A stretch of 64,000 nucleotides of DNA from Planctomycetota bacterium (GTDB lineage: Bacteria; Planctomycetota; Phycisphaerae; SM23-33). Below are positions 52,627-61,106 of the stretch, in pieces. A model generated the notes under the pieces. It saw nothing but the letters and a program-made list of their open reading frames with translations, had not been told where the DNA came from and searched no databases. Positions within the stretch are counted from its first letter, which is position 1. Every line of letters starts with the position of its first letter. The stretch covers positions 62,001 through 126,000 of the forward strand of contig JAKJER010000018.1 in assembly GCA_022705325.1 (NCBI GenBank). Direction: 5' to 3'. A program made the translations under genes and the position numbers.

Positions 52627-53358
52627 TCAGATCGAAACCATCCCCTGCTGGATGGCGTGGCGCATGAGGGCGGCGATGCTGTCGACCTCGCACTTGCGGT
52701 AGATGTTGTAGCGGTGGTTCTCGACGGTCTTGGCCGAGATGTGGAGGTGCCGCGCGATCTCCTTGCTGCTGAGCCCCTCGCACAGGAGTTGGACGACCTC
52801 GGTCTCGCGTCGGCTGAGGTCGGTGCTGGGCAGGCGCTGGCGGCTGGAGGGTTCGACGGCGGTGGAGATGTCGTTGACGAGCAGTTCGGCGGCGTCGGAG
52901 GCGAGGAACGTCTTGTCGCGACTGGCCAGGTCGATGGCCTTGACGAGTTCCTCGGTGTCGGCGTCGAGGTTGACGTAGGCCCTGGCGCCGATGCGGATGG
53001 CGGCGTAGACCTGTCCTCGGCTGGCCTGCTCGGAGAGCACGACCAGGGGCACGGTGCGGCCGATCTTGGCGAGGGTTTCGTGGATGCGTCGGAAGGACCC
53101 GAAGGGCCCGACGCCCGAGAGGATCAGGACGATCACGTCGGCGGGCGGGCGGGACGAGGCGAGGAAGGCCTCGGCCATGGCGTCTTCGCCGGCGCAGGCG
53201 TGGCCGATGCGGAAGCCCAGGCTCTTGAGCAGCATGGCCAGGGCCTTCTGCACGATGCGTTTTCCGCCGACCAGGCAGAGACAGGCCTGCGTCTGGCTGT
53301 GTGCAGAACTCTCAGCAGCACGGTCCGAAAGCGAAACCGTCGCGGTCTTGTCAATCAT
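52627..53358 (-). CDS. LuxR-type transcription regulator with degenerate receiver domain
   Basis: A 243-aa NarL/FixJ-like regulator. The N-terminal receiver-like domain (about 20-140) lacks the phosphoacceptor: the block that should read D-[VI]-[VL]-L-D-x-x-[ML]-P is ADVIVLILSGVGPFG, with Ile in place of Asp. A conserved Ser/Lys region (VVLSEQASRGQVYAAIRIGA) remains. The C-terminal HTH (about 175-240) is intact: LSRRETEVVQLLCEGLSSKE, then IARHLHISAKTVENHRYNIY. It therefore probably responds to something other than phosphorylation. ATG 53358 is preferred over 53379. A -35/-10 pair TTGGCG-18-TATAAT lies upstream on the minus strand (53510-53539). Confidence 0.82.
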   Translation of the reverse strand: MIDKTATVSLSDRAAESSAHSQTQACLCLVGGKRIVQKALAMLLKSLGFRIGHACAGEDAMAEAFLASSRPPADVIVLILSGVGPFGSFRRIHETLAKIGRTVPLVVLSEQASRGQVYAAIRIGARAYVNLDADTEELVKAIDLASRDKTFLASDAAELLVNDISTAVEPSSRQRLPSTDLSRRETEVVQLLCEGLSSKEIARHLHISAKTVENHRYNIYRKCEVDSIAALMRHAIQQGMVSI

Positions 53359-53509
53359 GCCATCACCCGCAATACGCATTCCAGACCGTCCGTGGCTGGA
53401 TGCCCGGGCTGCCCTGCCCAGGCACTGATAGACCCCGTCTCACAAACCAGACCCCTCCGGGATCGAACGGACCACCGATCACCGTCGTTCTTGCCCAACG
53501 CGGCATCAG

Positions 53510-53539
53510 ATTATACAGTCGTCTTCCCGGTTACGCCAA
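53510..53539 (-). promoter_or_regulatory. Candidate promoter of the LuxR-type gene
   Basis: Minus strand: TTGGCG, 18-nt spacer, perfect TATAAT. It overlaps the end of the PilZ-like gene and would give a leader of about 145 nt. Confidence 0.5.
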
Positions 53540-53902
53540 CCCCATTTGCAGACCAACCGGGACGGCGCCGTTGAAGTCGATCTCCAGAGGGCGGTCGAAG
53601 CGCAAGGCCAGGCCCACAGTGGCCTCGCCCCGCTCCAGGCGAACGACCGACCCGCGCCCGCGTATGAGCCCGCCGCGAACGGAGTAGCCCGCGCCGGGAG
53701 GAACGGCCAACTCGAAGCGCAGCTCGCTGCCCTCGCCGGCGAGCGGAGCGTGACCGGCGGGCAGATGGAAATACATGCCGTCCGAGCTGATGTTGGCGGT
53801 GCAGGCGGGAAGACACCACGCATCCCGATCCGGCGTGGCCAGGCGAGTGATCGGCAGACGCAATTCCAGTCGTCGGCAGCGACGACGGTCGCTCGATTCC
53901 AT
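53531..53902 (-). CDS. PilZ-like domain protein
   Basis: A 123-aa protein with PilZ character. The N-terminal Arg-rich start MESSDRRRCRRLELRLPITR corresponds to the RxxxR c-di-GMP motif. It is followed by TANISSDGMYFHLP, a match to the D/N-x-S-x-x-G part, and then alternating beta strands (ELRFELAVPPGAG ... GLIRGRGSVVRLERGEA). It is probably a c-di-GMP sensor that alters a partner's activity; binding is inferred from motifs. AAGGAG directly upstream fixes ATG 53902. It lies next to the LuxR-type regulator and the sigma/receiver operon, on the same strand, in what looks like a regulatory neighbourhood. Confidence 0.72.
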   Translation of the reverse strand: MESSDRRRCRRLELRLPITRLATPDRDAWCLPACTANISSDGMYFHLPAGHAPLAGEGSELRFELAVPPGAGYSVRGGLIRGRGSVVRLERGEATVGLALRFDRPLEIDFNGAVPVGLQMGLA

Positions 53903-54028
53903 CGCGCTCTCCTTGTTGGGCCGGCCGAGACGTGGCTGCAGGTTCAACCGGGCAAGCACCATGGTAGACGCCCCGCCGCCGTCCTGCAACTCAAATCCAG
54001 CCGCGGGGCGCCGCTTCTTGCGGCGGGC

Positions 54029-54859
54029 CTATTGATACGGCAGGCCGTTCTGCTCGCACAGCGCCTTGAGGGCGGCGGCGGCCTTGCCGAAGCCCTCGGG
54101 CCCGGTGAAGCCGTAGAACTGCCCGGCCTGGCTCAGGTGCGGTTCCAGGGTGGCCGTCCCGCTCCAGCCGCGCCGGGCCAGGTCCGCGAAGATCTCCTGG
54201 AACTGCCCGCCGCCCTGCCCGGCCGGGACGAAGACGTTCTCGTCGGCCTTGCGGTCCTTGATGTGCAGGTAGAAGGTCAGGTCGCCCAGCCCTCCCTGCC
54301 AGGCCTGGTCGAAGGGACGCAGGCCCTCGACGACGAAGTTGGCCGGATCGAACACCCCGCGCAGGTGGTCGGAGCGGACGGCGGCGAAGAGGTCCTTGAC
54401 GCCCTCGACGTCCCAACCGTAGATCGCGCTCTCGTTCTCGTGCAGCAGGAGGATGTCGTTCTGCTCGGCCAGGCGGACCATGGCCGCCATGCGATCCATG
54501 ACCTCGCCGCGATAGTCCTTGATGTTCTTGCCCTCGGGGGGATAGAAGCTGAAGATGCGGATGAGGTTGGTGCCGAAGGCGCGGGCGATCTCCATGCAGT
54601 GCTTGAGCAGGTCCAGGTGGGCGGGGAAGTCCTCGTCCAGGCGGACCTTCCCGATGGGCGAGCCGATGCAGGGCACGCGGAAGCCGCGGTCGTCCATCTG
54701 CTTCTTGTACAGGCCGACCTGGTCGAGGGTCATCTTGGAGACGTTGGTGTTGTCGATGCCCCGCACGTCGATGCACTTGACGCCGTTGGCCTCGCAGACG
54801 TCCATCTGGGCGCTCAGGTCGGGGGAAATCTCGTCGGCGAATGCGCTGATCGTAATCAT
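54029..54859 (-). CDS. Sugar phosphate isomerase/epimerase-type TIM barrel
   Basis: A 276-aa cytoplasmic protein of the AP-endonuclease-2-like TIM-barrel superfamily, which includes xylose isomerase-like and inosose/hydroxypyruvate isomerases. Barrel features: ISAFADEISPDLSAQMDVCE at strand 1, CIDVRGIDNTNVSKMT, LLLHENESAIYGWD (metal-ligand Glu), GVFDPANFVVEG (Asp/Asn), LHIKDRKADENVFVPAG (His/Lys) and TATLEPHLSQAG (Glu). The metal-binding E/D/H/E set therefore looks intact. ATG 54859 has GGAG 8 nt upstream. It is flanked by the PilZ gene and a MITE-like element; no clear operon. The sugar or cyclitol substrate is unknown. Confidence 0.85.
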   Translation of the reverse strand: MITISAFADEISPDLSAQMDVCEANGVKCIDVRGIDNTNVSKMTLDQVGLYKKQMDDRGFRVPCIGSPIGKVRLDEDFPAHLDLLKHCMEIARAFGTNLIRIFSFYPPEGKNIKDYRGEVMDRMAAMVRLAEQNDILLLHENESAIYGWDVEGVKDLFAAVRSDHLRGVFDPANFVVEGLRPFDQAWQGGLGDLTFYLHIKDRKADENVFVPAGQGGGQFQEIFADLARRGWSGTATLEPHLSQAGQFYGFTGPEGFGKAAAALKALCEQNGLPYQ

Positions 54860-55017
54860 GTCGGTCTCCTGGTGGTCCTGGTTGTCGCCCCGGCCTGCCC
54901 GGCGCGGGTCCGTGAATACCACATCGCGGGGCGAGGGTCAACCGCCGTCGCGGATTTTGCTCGCGGCGGAAGGCGGCGGCCTGACAGGGGCGGAAGCGGC
55001 TTTCTCGAGGCGCTGCC

Positions 55018-55183
55018 TGGCAGTCCGTTGAAAAACGGGCTCCGTCGCGAGGGCGCGGCATGTTGCCGAGCACCCAGGAGCGGAAGCGAAGGCAAATCCA
55101 GGCGATTTGTCGAGCTTTCGCGACGCCGGAGCGCAGGCAAAAGGCCCGCCCGCAGCAGGAGCAGCTTTTTCAACGGGCTGCTA
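55018..55183. mobile_element. MITE-like element with terminal inverted repeats
   Basis: Ends CTGGCAGTCCGTTGAAAAA (55018-55036) and, inverted at 55165-55183, CTAGCAGCCCGTTGAAAAA; 17 of 19 positions match. The element is about 166 bp and has no coding capacity. Its right end includes the OmpH stop codon (55181-55183). Elements with the CCCGTTGAAAAA end recur in planctomycete genomes from memory, which I cannot check here. Confidence 0.6.
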
Positions 55184-55831
55184 GGGCTGGGTGGTCGGTC
55201 CGCCGGCGGCGCCGCTGAGGCGGTACTGGTCGTTGAGGCGGGCCAGCACCGAGTCGGTGATATCGACGCTGCTGTGGTTGTAGAGGACCTTGCGCGAGGC
55301 GATCTTCTGGATCAGTTCCTGGGTGCTCTGGCTCTCGAGCGACTCCTTGTCGCGCTGGATGACCACGAGGAAGCCCTGCTGCTCGCCCACCGTCTGGATC
55401 ATGCGAAGGATCTGCTCGTACATCTCGCGGGTGAGGCGCTGGTGGTCGCGCATGATGAGGCTTTCCTGGAACTGCAGCCAGGCGGTCCGCTCGATGGTCA
55501 GACGCTGGACCTCGTTGAGGCGCTGCTCGTACTCCTTCGAGCCGGCCTTGAGGCCCTCCAGTTCGGTGCGCAGGACGTCGATGGCCTTGCCGCGCTTCTC
55601 GTTCTCGGCCCGCAGGGCGTCGCGGCGCTCGTTGAGCCGGAGGGTGAGGTCCTTGGCCCGCTGGTACTCGTTGAAGACGACCACCACGTCGCAGACGGCG
55701 ACGGTGGCGTTGGCGGGCTTGTCGGCGGCGCCGCCGATGGGGGCGGGCCCCTGCTGGGCCGACAGGGGGAAGATCCAGGCCAGGGCAACCGCCGCGGCGG
55801 CGGCGACCACGATCGGCATGTTTCGCTTCAT
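55181..55831 (-). CDS. OmpH/Skp-family periplasmic chaperone
   Basis: A 216-aa exported protein of the OmpH (Skp) family, which in Gram-negatives holds unfolded outer-membrane proteins for BamA. The signal peptide is MKRNMPIVVAAAAAVALAWI...LSAQ. The mature part is an N-terminal strand (VAVCDVVVVFNEYQRAKDLT), a long coiled coil (LRLNERRDALRAENEKRGKA ... LQFQESLIMRDHQRLTREMY) and the closing segment GEQQGFLVVIQRDKESLESQ with VLYNHSSVDITDSVLARLN. AAGGTG precedes ATG 55831. It follows bamA on the same strand, the classical order, but 211 bp of repeats separate them. Its stop codon coincides with the end of a MITE-like element. Confidence 0.88.
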   Translation of the reverse strand: MKRNMPIVVAAAAAVALAWIFPLSAQQGPAPIGGAADKPANATVAVCDVVVVFNEYQRAKDLTLRLNERRDALRAENEKRGKAIDVLRTELEGLKAGSKEYEQRLNEVQRLTIERTAWLQFQESLIMRDHQRLTREMYEQILRMIQTVGEQQGFLVVIQRDKESLESQSTQELIQKIASRKVLYNHSSVDITDSVLARLNDQYRLSGAAGGPTTQP

Positions 55832-55842
55832 CGTTTCACCTT

Positions 55843-55884
55843 GGTAATTGGTAATCGGTTGTCTGTAGTCTGTAGCCAGCAGCC
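55843..55884. repeat. 7-bp-period array (GGTAATC/TGTAGTC)
   Basis: Units GGTAATT, GGTAATC, GGTTGTC, TGTAGTC, TGTAGCC, AGCAGCC, running into the palindrome at 55883. It sits 11 bp upstream of the OmpH start. Confidence 0.7.
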
Positions 55885-55898
55885 TGCCGGCCGGCAGG
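55883..55898. repeat. Perfect 16-bp palindrome CCTGCCGGCCGGCAGG
   Basis: Interrupts the 7-bp array just as the 20-bp palindrome does at 48962. Followed by further GCCGGCCGG sequence to about 55926. Confidence 0.8.
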
Positions 55899-56000
55899 TC
55901 TGTAATCGCCGGCCGGTCCGGCCGGTCTTGTACTATAGCTGATTCGCACCGCTCCAGGATTAAGTTCACGTTAAATCGCCGTCAGCGATCCGCCACGGGT

Positions 56001-56042
56001 TCAATCGACGATCGACGATCGACAATCGACAATCGCCAATCC
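56001..56042. repeat. 7-bp array (ACAATCG)
   Basis: Units TCAATCG, ACGATCG, ACGATCG, ACAATCG, ACAATCG, CCAATCC. It ends on the base before the bamA stop codon (56043-56045). Read on the minus strand it is the GATTGTC family seen after the AOR gene. Confidence 0.9.
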
Positions 56043-58361
56043 CTAGAACCGCCAGCCGAAGCTGAAGCTGAGCACCTCGGTGTCGTCGCCGCTCTCCTTG
56101 AGCAGGGGGAAGCCGAAGTCGATGCTGATGGGGACGGGCCCGAACATGGGGATGAACCACCGCACGCCCACGCCGGTGGAGACGCGGTAGGACGAGAAGC
56201 CGACGTTCTCCTCGACGGTCCCGCTGTCGAGGAAGACCACGCCCTGGAGCTGCCCGGCGTCCTCGGTGCCGACGATGGGGAAGCGGTACTCGGTGCCCAG
56301 GAAGAACATGAAGTCGCCGCCGATGGGCTCGTCGAACCCGATGCCGTTGGGGAAGCCCTTGGAGCGGGGGCTGATGCCGCGGTACTCGAAGCCGCGCAGC
56401 GAGCCGATGCCTCCGCCGTAGAACCGCTCGAAGATGGGGGCCTCGCTGAGGTTGTGGGCGGCGCTGACTCGGCTGGCCAGCACGTGCTTGCGGTCCAGCG
56501 CGTCGACCCAGACGGTGTGGTAGATGCGGTAGTCGCCGGTGACGCGGGGGAAGTTGTAGTCGCCCGTGACCTGCTCGTAGCTGAAGCTGAAGCGGTCGCC
56601 GCGCGTGGGGATCCAGCGGCTGTCGGTGCGGTCGCGCACCAGCGAGCCCTTCAGGCCCAGGACGAGATGGCTGCCCTCGTCGCGGACGACCTCGGGCGGG
56701 GCGTCGTTGTCGTCGAGGTTGTCCACCTTCACGCCCTCCAGGCGGGTGGCCAGCTCGCCGTACCAGCGGTTCTTGAAGCGGTGGCCCACGCTGATCACGT
56801 CGCCGTAGCGGGTCTCGTCCCAGGTCTCGCGCCCGCGGGCGAACAGGAAGATGCGGTTGCCCAGCGAGTAGGGCTGGTCGAACAGGTAGGGGTTGACCCA
56901 CTCCAGGCTGAAGCGCATCAGCTCCGTGCCGGGCTCGGCGATGACGCTGAGGGTCTGGCCCGCGCCCTTCATGGCCTGCCCGGTGTAGAACTGCTTGAAG
57001 CTCTCGGGCCACTTGAGCAGGTTGAAGTTGCGCTGGGTGAACGAGATGTTGCCCAGCAGTCCGTTGTTGGAGCTGACGCCGAAGCCCACGAGGAACTCGG
57101 CCGTCTTGCCCTCGCGGACCTGGACCAGGGCGTCGCGGACGCCCGGCTGGCGCCCGACGGGGGAGATCTCGACGCTGTCGAAGATGCGCAGCTCGCGGAG
57201 GCGCTGGCGGGACTCCTCGACCGCGACGGTGTTGTAGAGCTGCTCGGGGTAGAAGCGCAGCTCGCGCCGGATGACGCGGCTCTGGGTGACGTCGTTGCCG
57301 CGGACGATGACCTCGCCGACCTTGAACTGGTCGCGCTCGCGGACGGTGAAGATCACGTCGAGCTGCCCGGGCTGCTCCTTGCGGACGTGGCGGCTGGTCA
57401 CGTCGGCCTCGATGTAGCCGACCTCGCCGTAGGTGTCCTGGAGCTTCTTGATGTCGCGCCGCAGGGACAGGGCGGTGTAGAACTCGCCCCTGGCGAGGAT
57501 GAGGCGCTTGGACAGTTCCTCGGAGCTGTAGACGGCGTTGCCGTCGAAGCGGACCTCGTTGACCGTGTAGCGGGGCCCCTCGTTGATGAGGAAGGTGAGG
57601 ACGACGCGGCTCTTGTCGTCGGAGAAGTCCAGGCGGCGGTCGACCTCGACGTCCAGGAAGCCCTCGCCCTGGAGATAGGCCCGCAGGGTGTTGACGTCCT
57701 TCTCGATCTGCTCGCTGTCGAGCGTGCCGGAGGTGAAGGGCCAGAAGCGGCTGTTGGAGCCGATCTTCAGCCTCAGCCACAGGGACGAGCTGTAGTGGTT
57801 GCCCTGGAAGCGGATGGAGCGGACGGCGACCTTGGGCCCCTCGACGATGGTGTAGACGACCTGGTTGGCCTGGAGGGCGGGCTGGCTGGTGGCGATCTGG
57901 GCGAAGTAGTAGCCCTTGGAGCGGTACTTGTTGAGCAGGGCCTCGCGCCCGGCCTCGACGTTGTAGCGGTTGAGCGGATCGCCCTGGACGAAGGGGATCT
58001 CGCTGACCAGTTCCCGTTCCTTGAGGTTCTTGTTCCCGCGGATCTCCAGCTTGGCCACCTTGGGCCGCTCGGCCACCTGGAAGGTGACGATGACGCCGGT
58101 CTGGGTGCGGGTGCGGGTGGCGGTGACCTTGTCGAACAGGCCGCTCTTGAGCAGGCGCTGCTCGTCGTTGCGGACGACCTCGTCGTCGTACGTGTCGCCG
58201 ACCTTGACGCGGACGATGTTGAGGATGCGGGCGGCGGAGACGTCCTTGTTGCCCGTTACGCGGACCTCGCTGACGTTGGTGGCGGCTACCTGGGCGTAGA
58301 CAACCGGCAGGCACAGGGCGATGGCCAGGGCTAGCGAGACGACCACAAGCGGTTTCTTCAT
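56043..58361 (-). CDS. bamA: Outer membrane protein assembly factor BamA
   Basis: The Omp85-family barrel that inserts outer-membrane proteins. The 772-aa length is typical. A signal peptide (MKKPLVVVSLALAIALCLPVVYA) is followed by five POTRA domains (about 30-430), the first four opening with clear strand/helix units such as VSEVRVTGNKDVSAARILNI, VAKLEIRGNKNLKERELVSE and VNEVRFDGNAVYSSEELSKR. The surface-antigen barrel runs from about 450 to the end, with RFYGGGIGSLRGFEYRGI, the conserved R-G-F motif region, and the C-terminal aromatic signature SFSFGWRF ending in Phe. ATG 58361 is preferred over 58385. It leads the bamA-ompH group. Its presence shows a diderm envelope. Confidence 0.95.
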   Translation of the reverse strand: MKKPLVVVSLALAIALCLPVVYAQVAATNVSEVRVTGNKDVSAARILNIVRVKVGDTYDDEVVRNDEQRLLKSGLFDKVTATRTRTQTGVIVTFQVAERPKVAKLEIRGNKNLKERELVSEIPFVQGDPLNRYNVEAGREALLNKYRSKGYYFAQIATSQPALQANQVVYTIVEGPKVAVRSIRFQGNHYSSSLWLRLKIGSNSRFWPFTSGTLDSEQIEKDVNTLRAYLQGEGFLDVEVDRRLDFSDDKSRVVLTFLINEGPRYTVNEVRFDGNAVYSSEELSKRLILARGEFYTALSLRRDIKKLQDTYGEVGYIEADVTSRHVRKEQPGQLDVIFTVRERDQFKVGEVIVRGNDVTQSRVIRRELRFYPEQLYNTVAVEESRQRLRELRIFDSVEISPVGRQPGVRDALVQVREGKTAEFLVGFGVSSNNGLLGNISFTQRNFNLLKWPESFKQFYTGQAMKGAGQTLSVIAEPGTELMRFSLEWVNPYLFDQPYSLGNRIFLFARGRETWDETRYGDVISVGHRFKNRWYGELATRLEGVKVDNLDDNDAPPEVVRDEGSHLVLGLKGSLVRDRTDSRWIPTRGDRFSFSYEQVTGDYNFPRVTGDYRIYHTVWVDALDRKHVLASRVSAAHNLSEAPIFERFYGGGIGSLRGFEYRGISPRSKGFPNGIGFDEPIGGDFMFFLGTEYRFPIVGTEDAGQLQGVVFLDSGTVEENVGFSSYRVSTGVGVRWFIPMFGPVPISIDFGFPLLKESGDDTEVLSFSFGWRF

Positions 58362-58444
58362 GGCGTTCACCGGTTCCCGCGACAAGACGGGACGGGCTTT
58401 CCTTTTTGTTCGACTTTGATGGTTGCGCAGCGTCGGACGCCGGA

Positions 58445-58473
58445 AAACTACACCGCGACAGGGGCGATGTCAA
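58445..58473 (-). promoter_or_regulatory. Candidate bamA promoter
   Basis: Minus strand: perfect TTGACA, 17-nt spacer, TAGTTT; leader of about 75 nt. Confidence 0.5.
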
Positions 58474-58845
58474 GAACGGAAAACCGGGGGGGCCGAACGC
58501 GAATGGACCCCCTGCCCTCCGCCGTGGCGCCCCCCGCCGGGACAGGCCCCGGAGGGTCCCCTGGCGGGCGGACAGGCTCACGGGGATCGCCGCCCCCGCA
58601 GGCACCCGCGTCCGGGGCACGTGCGGAACGCGTTGGAGGGTTGCGGCCGTCTGCGCCCGGGGCGTACAATGCCGCCGCTGAGGCAGTCCTCGTCGGCCGC
58701 GCACGGGGGGGCTTCGCCCGGACATCCAGACTTTCGGCCGCCAGGAAGGAGGCTGTGACGTGCCCGCAGGACGCGCCGTGGTCGCCCTGCCTCCGCTGCT
58801 TCCGCCCGCGGCGCCGGCGGCGGCCGAAGCGACAAGGGAGACCGG
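58474..58845. other. Divergent intergenic region
   Basis: No gene seen between bamA and the GAF-type gene except promoter elements. The short frames across it are GC-rich shadows. Confidence 0.35.
58641..58670 (+). promoter_or_regulatory. Candidate promoter of the fRMsr gene
   Basis: TTGCGG, 18-nt spacer, TACAAT; the leader would be about 170 nt. Confidence 0.4.
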
Positions 58846-59310
58846 ATGACCAAGGACGAACAATACCGCCAGGCCCTCCTGGCCGTGCGGAGCCTGGTGG
58901 AGGACGAGAGCGACGAGATCGCCGTCATGGCGTCGGTGGTCTGCGAGTTGCACCACCGCTTCGAGCGCTTCCACTGGACGGGCTTCTACCGGGTGACGGC
59001 GCCGGGCGTGCTGACGGTCGGGCCGTACCAGGGCGGGCACGGGTGCGCGAGGATCCCCTTCGACCGCGGGGTGTGCGGCAAGGCCGCACGGGAAGAGGCC
59101 ACCCAAGTGGTCGCCGACGTGCGCGACCTGCCGTACCACATCGCCTGTTCCTCCACGACCCGCTCGGAGATCGTCGTGCCGGTCCACGACCGGGCCGGCC
59201 GGCTGATCGCCGTGCTGGACGTCGACTCCGACGAGCCCGCGGCCTTCGACGGGACCGACCAGCGCGGCCTCGAGGAGATCTGCCGCCTGGTGGGCAGCCG
59301 GCTGGGATGA
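58846..59310 (+). CDS. msrC: Free methionine-(R)-sulfoxide reductase (GAF domain)
   Basis: A 154-aa cytoplasmic enzyme that reduces free methionine-R-sulfoxide, an oxidative-damage product. It is a single GAF domain. The three family cysteines are all present in order: GCARIPFDRG, GVCGKAAREE and HIACSSTTRSEIVVPV, corresponding to the two resolving and one catalytic Cys of the E. coli enzyme. The closing LIAVLDVDSDEPAAFDGTDQ is also characteristic. AAGGGAG 7-11 nt upstream of ATG 58846 decides the start. It is not linked functionally to its neighbours. Without those cysteines it would be a plain GAF sensor; their conservation makes the enzyme assignment likely. Confidence 0.88.
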   Translation: MTKDEQYRQALLAVRSLVEDESDEIAVMASVVCELHHRFERFHWTGFYRVTAPGVLTVGPYQGGHGCARIPFDRGVCGKAAREEATQVVADVRDLPYHIACSSTTRSEIVVPVHDRAGRLIAVLDVDSDEPAAFDGTDQRGLEEICRLVGSRLG

Positions 59311-59482
59311 GCCGGCCGCCCGCGACCGGGTGCGCCCGGCGCTCGCGCGTCGAGAGCCTCCGGCGCGAATCCGATGTAAGCAATCGCGTGCCGGCGGCGT
59401 TCAACTAGTAGGCCTCGCCGGGAGGCCTCTCAGCGGTCCGGGGCCCCTCGGGGGGCTCCCCAGAGCAAAGGAAACGCAAACG

Positions 59483-60772
59483 ATGACTTACAAACTCACT
59501 CGTCGCGGCCTGATCAAGACCTCGGCGGCGGTGGCGGCCGGGCTGAAGCTGGGCCTGGCGCCCGCGATTCTTCGCGCCCGCGGCCTGAACGAGAAGCTCA
59601 ACGTCGCGTGCATCGGCATCGGCGGCCAGGGCGGATACAGCATCGGCGGCGTTTCGCAGGAGAACATCGTGGCCCTGTGCGACGTGGACGACCAGCGCGC
59701 GGGCAAGCAGTACGACAAGCACCCCTCGGCCAAGAAGTTCTACGACTTCCGCAAGATGTTCGACGCGATGGAGAAGGAGATCGACGCGGTGACGGTCTGC
59801 ACGCCGGACCACACGCACTTCCTCCCGGCGATGTGGGCGCTGCAGCGCGGCAAGCACCTGTACTGCGAGAAGCCCATGGCCCACAACGTGTGGGAGGTCC
59901 GCCAGATGACCGAGCTGGCGCGCAAGAACAAGCTGGCCACGCAGCTCGGCGTGCAGCGCCACACGATCAAGGGCATGCACCGCACCGTCGAGCTGATCCG
60001 CAGCGGCGCGATCGGCAAGGTCACGGAGGCCTATTCGTGGGTCTCCAGCACGCGGGGCATGAAGCCGGACATCACCAAGTACCCGCCCGTGCCCGACACG
60101 CTCAAGTGGGACCTGTGGATCGGCCCGGCGCCGGAGCACAAGTACACGCCGGACCTCTGCCCGTACAACTGGCGCTTCTGGTGGAACTACGGCACGGGCG
60201 AGGGCGGCAACTGGGGCTGCCACATCCTGGACATCCCCTTCTGGGCGCTGGACCTTCAGTACCCCACGCGGGTGGACGTGTCGGGGCCGGAGGCGCACCC
60301 GACCAAGACGCCGACGCAGTTCGCCTCGAAGTTCCAGTTCCCGGCCCGGGGCGACCGCGGACCGGTCACGCTGCACTGGGTGCAGGGCACGCCCGCGGTG
60401 CTCAAGGAGAAGGGCATCAAGACCAAGGGCAACAACCTGTTCATCGGGACCGAGGGCATGCTGTCGTGCGGGTTCGGCGAGCCGACGCTCCTGCCGGCTG
60501 ACAAGTTCAAGGACTTCAAGGCCCCGCCGCAGACGATCCCCGACTCGCCCGGCTTCCACAAGGAGTGGATCCTCGCCGCCAAGGGCGACAAGACCCCGCC
60601 CACCTGCAACTTCGACTACAGCGGCCCGCTGAGCGAGACCGTCCTGCTGGCCAACGCCGCCATCCGAGCCGGCGGCGGGTTCGACTGGGACGCCGCCAAC
60701 CTCAAGGCCGGCGGCAACGACAAGGCCGGGGCCTTCATCCGCGAACAGTACCGCAAGGGCTGGGAGATCTAG
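59483..60772 (+). CDS. Tat-exported Gfo/Idh/MocA family oxidoreductase
   Basis: A 429-aa exported NAD(P)-dependent oxidoreductase. The twin-arginine signal is MTYKLTRRGLIKTSAAVAAG. The Rossmann fold shows LNVACIGIGGQGGYSIGG and DAVTVCTPDHTHFLPAMWAL, then GKHLYCEKPMAHNVWEVRQM with the EKP motif intact (Lys is the usual catalytic residue). The C-terminal domain includes NWRFWWNYGTGEGGNWGCHI and a His-bearing DIPFWALDLQYP. This matches the large planctomycete group with the WNYGTGxxGxxGxH signature. AAAGGAAA lies 8-12 nt upstream of ATG 59483. It probably oxidises a sugar at C3 in the periplasm, feeding DUF1080-type enzymes; this link is inference. A hairpin follows at 60792. Confidence 0.9.
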   Translation: MTYKLTRRGLIKTSAAVAAGLKLGLAPAILRARGLNEKLNVACIGIGGQGGYSIGGVSQENIVALCDVDDQRAGKQYDKHPSAKKFYDFRKMFDAMEKEIDAVTVCTPDHTHFLPAMWALQRGKHLYCEKPMAHNVWEVRQMTELARKNKLATQLGVQRHTIKGMHRTVELIRSGAIGKVTEAYSWVSSTRGMKPDITKYPPVPDTLKWDLWIGPAPEHKYTPDLCPYNWRFWWNYGTGEGGNWGCHILDIPFWALDLQYPTRVDVSGPEAHPTKTPTQFASKFQFPARGDRGPVTLHWVQGTPAVLKEKGIKTKGNNLFIGTEGMLSCGFGEPTLLPADKFKDFKAPPQTIPDSPGFHKEWILAAKGDKTPPTCNFDYSGPLSETVLLANAAIRAGGGFDWDAANLKAGGNDKAGAFIREQYRKGWEI

Positions 60773-61106
60773 CGGCGCGTTGAAGAAGTGGCACGGGCGT
60801 CCCGCCCGTGGCGAGACCAGGCCCAACGGGCCGACATATACCAGCCCTGGCCGAAGCGAAGCGCAGGCCAGGGTGGCGGCGGGGTGAGAATCGAGCCCTG
60901 AAAGGGCGATGTGACAGGGCGCGGACGGTTGTCGAAATGGCGATGTAGCGGGGCGCGGGTGGTGGTCGTTTCGTCGGTGTTTCACGACGTATGCCGCCCC
61001 GATGGGGCTGCGCGGGTTGCGGGCCTCGCACCCAGGCCTGCAGCCTGCCCTGCCAACGGACAGTCGGCTGTGCAACCCCCGCAGCACTGGATTGGGAAAG
61101 ACCGAC
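60773..61106. other. Intergenic region with one hairpin
   Basis: No gene seen. Starts with the hairpin at 60792; the rest is GC-rich with AGGGCGATGTGACAGGGCG-type sequence, of which similar strings (GGCGATGTAGCGGGGCG) occur twice within 60 bp. Confidence 0.35.
60792..60810 (+). terminator. Hairpin after the Gfo/Idh gene
   Basis: Perfect 8-bp stem CACGGGCG/CGCCCGTG with a TCC loop, 20 bp past the stop. No T-run. Confidence 0.35.

Noticed and set aside
55966..59187. 1073-codon minus-strand open frame overlapping bamA
   Set aside because: Arg/Pro/Gln-rich translation typical of an out-of-frame reading of a GC-rich gene; bamA is clear in another frame.
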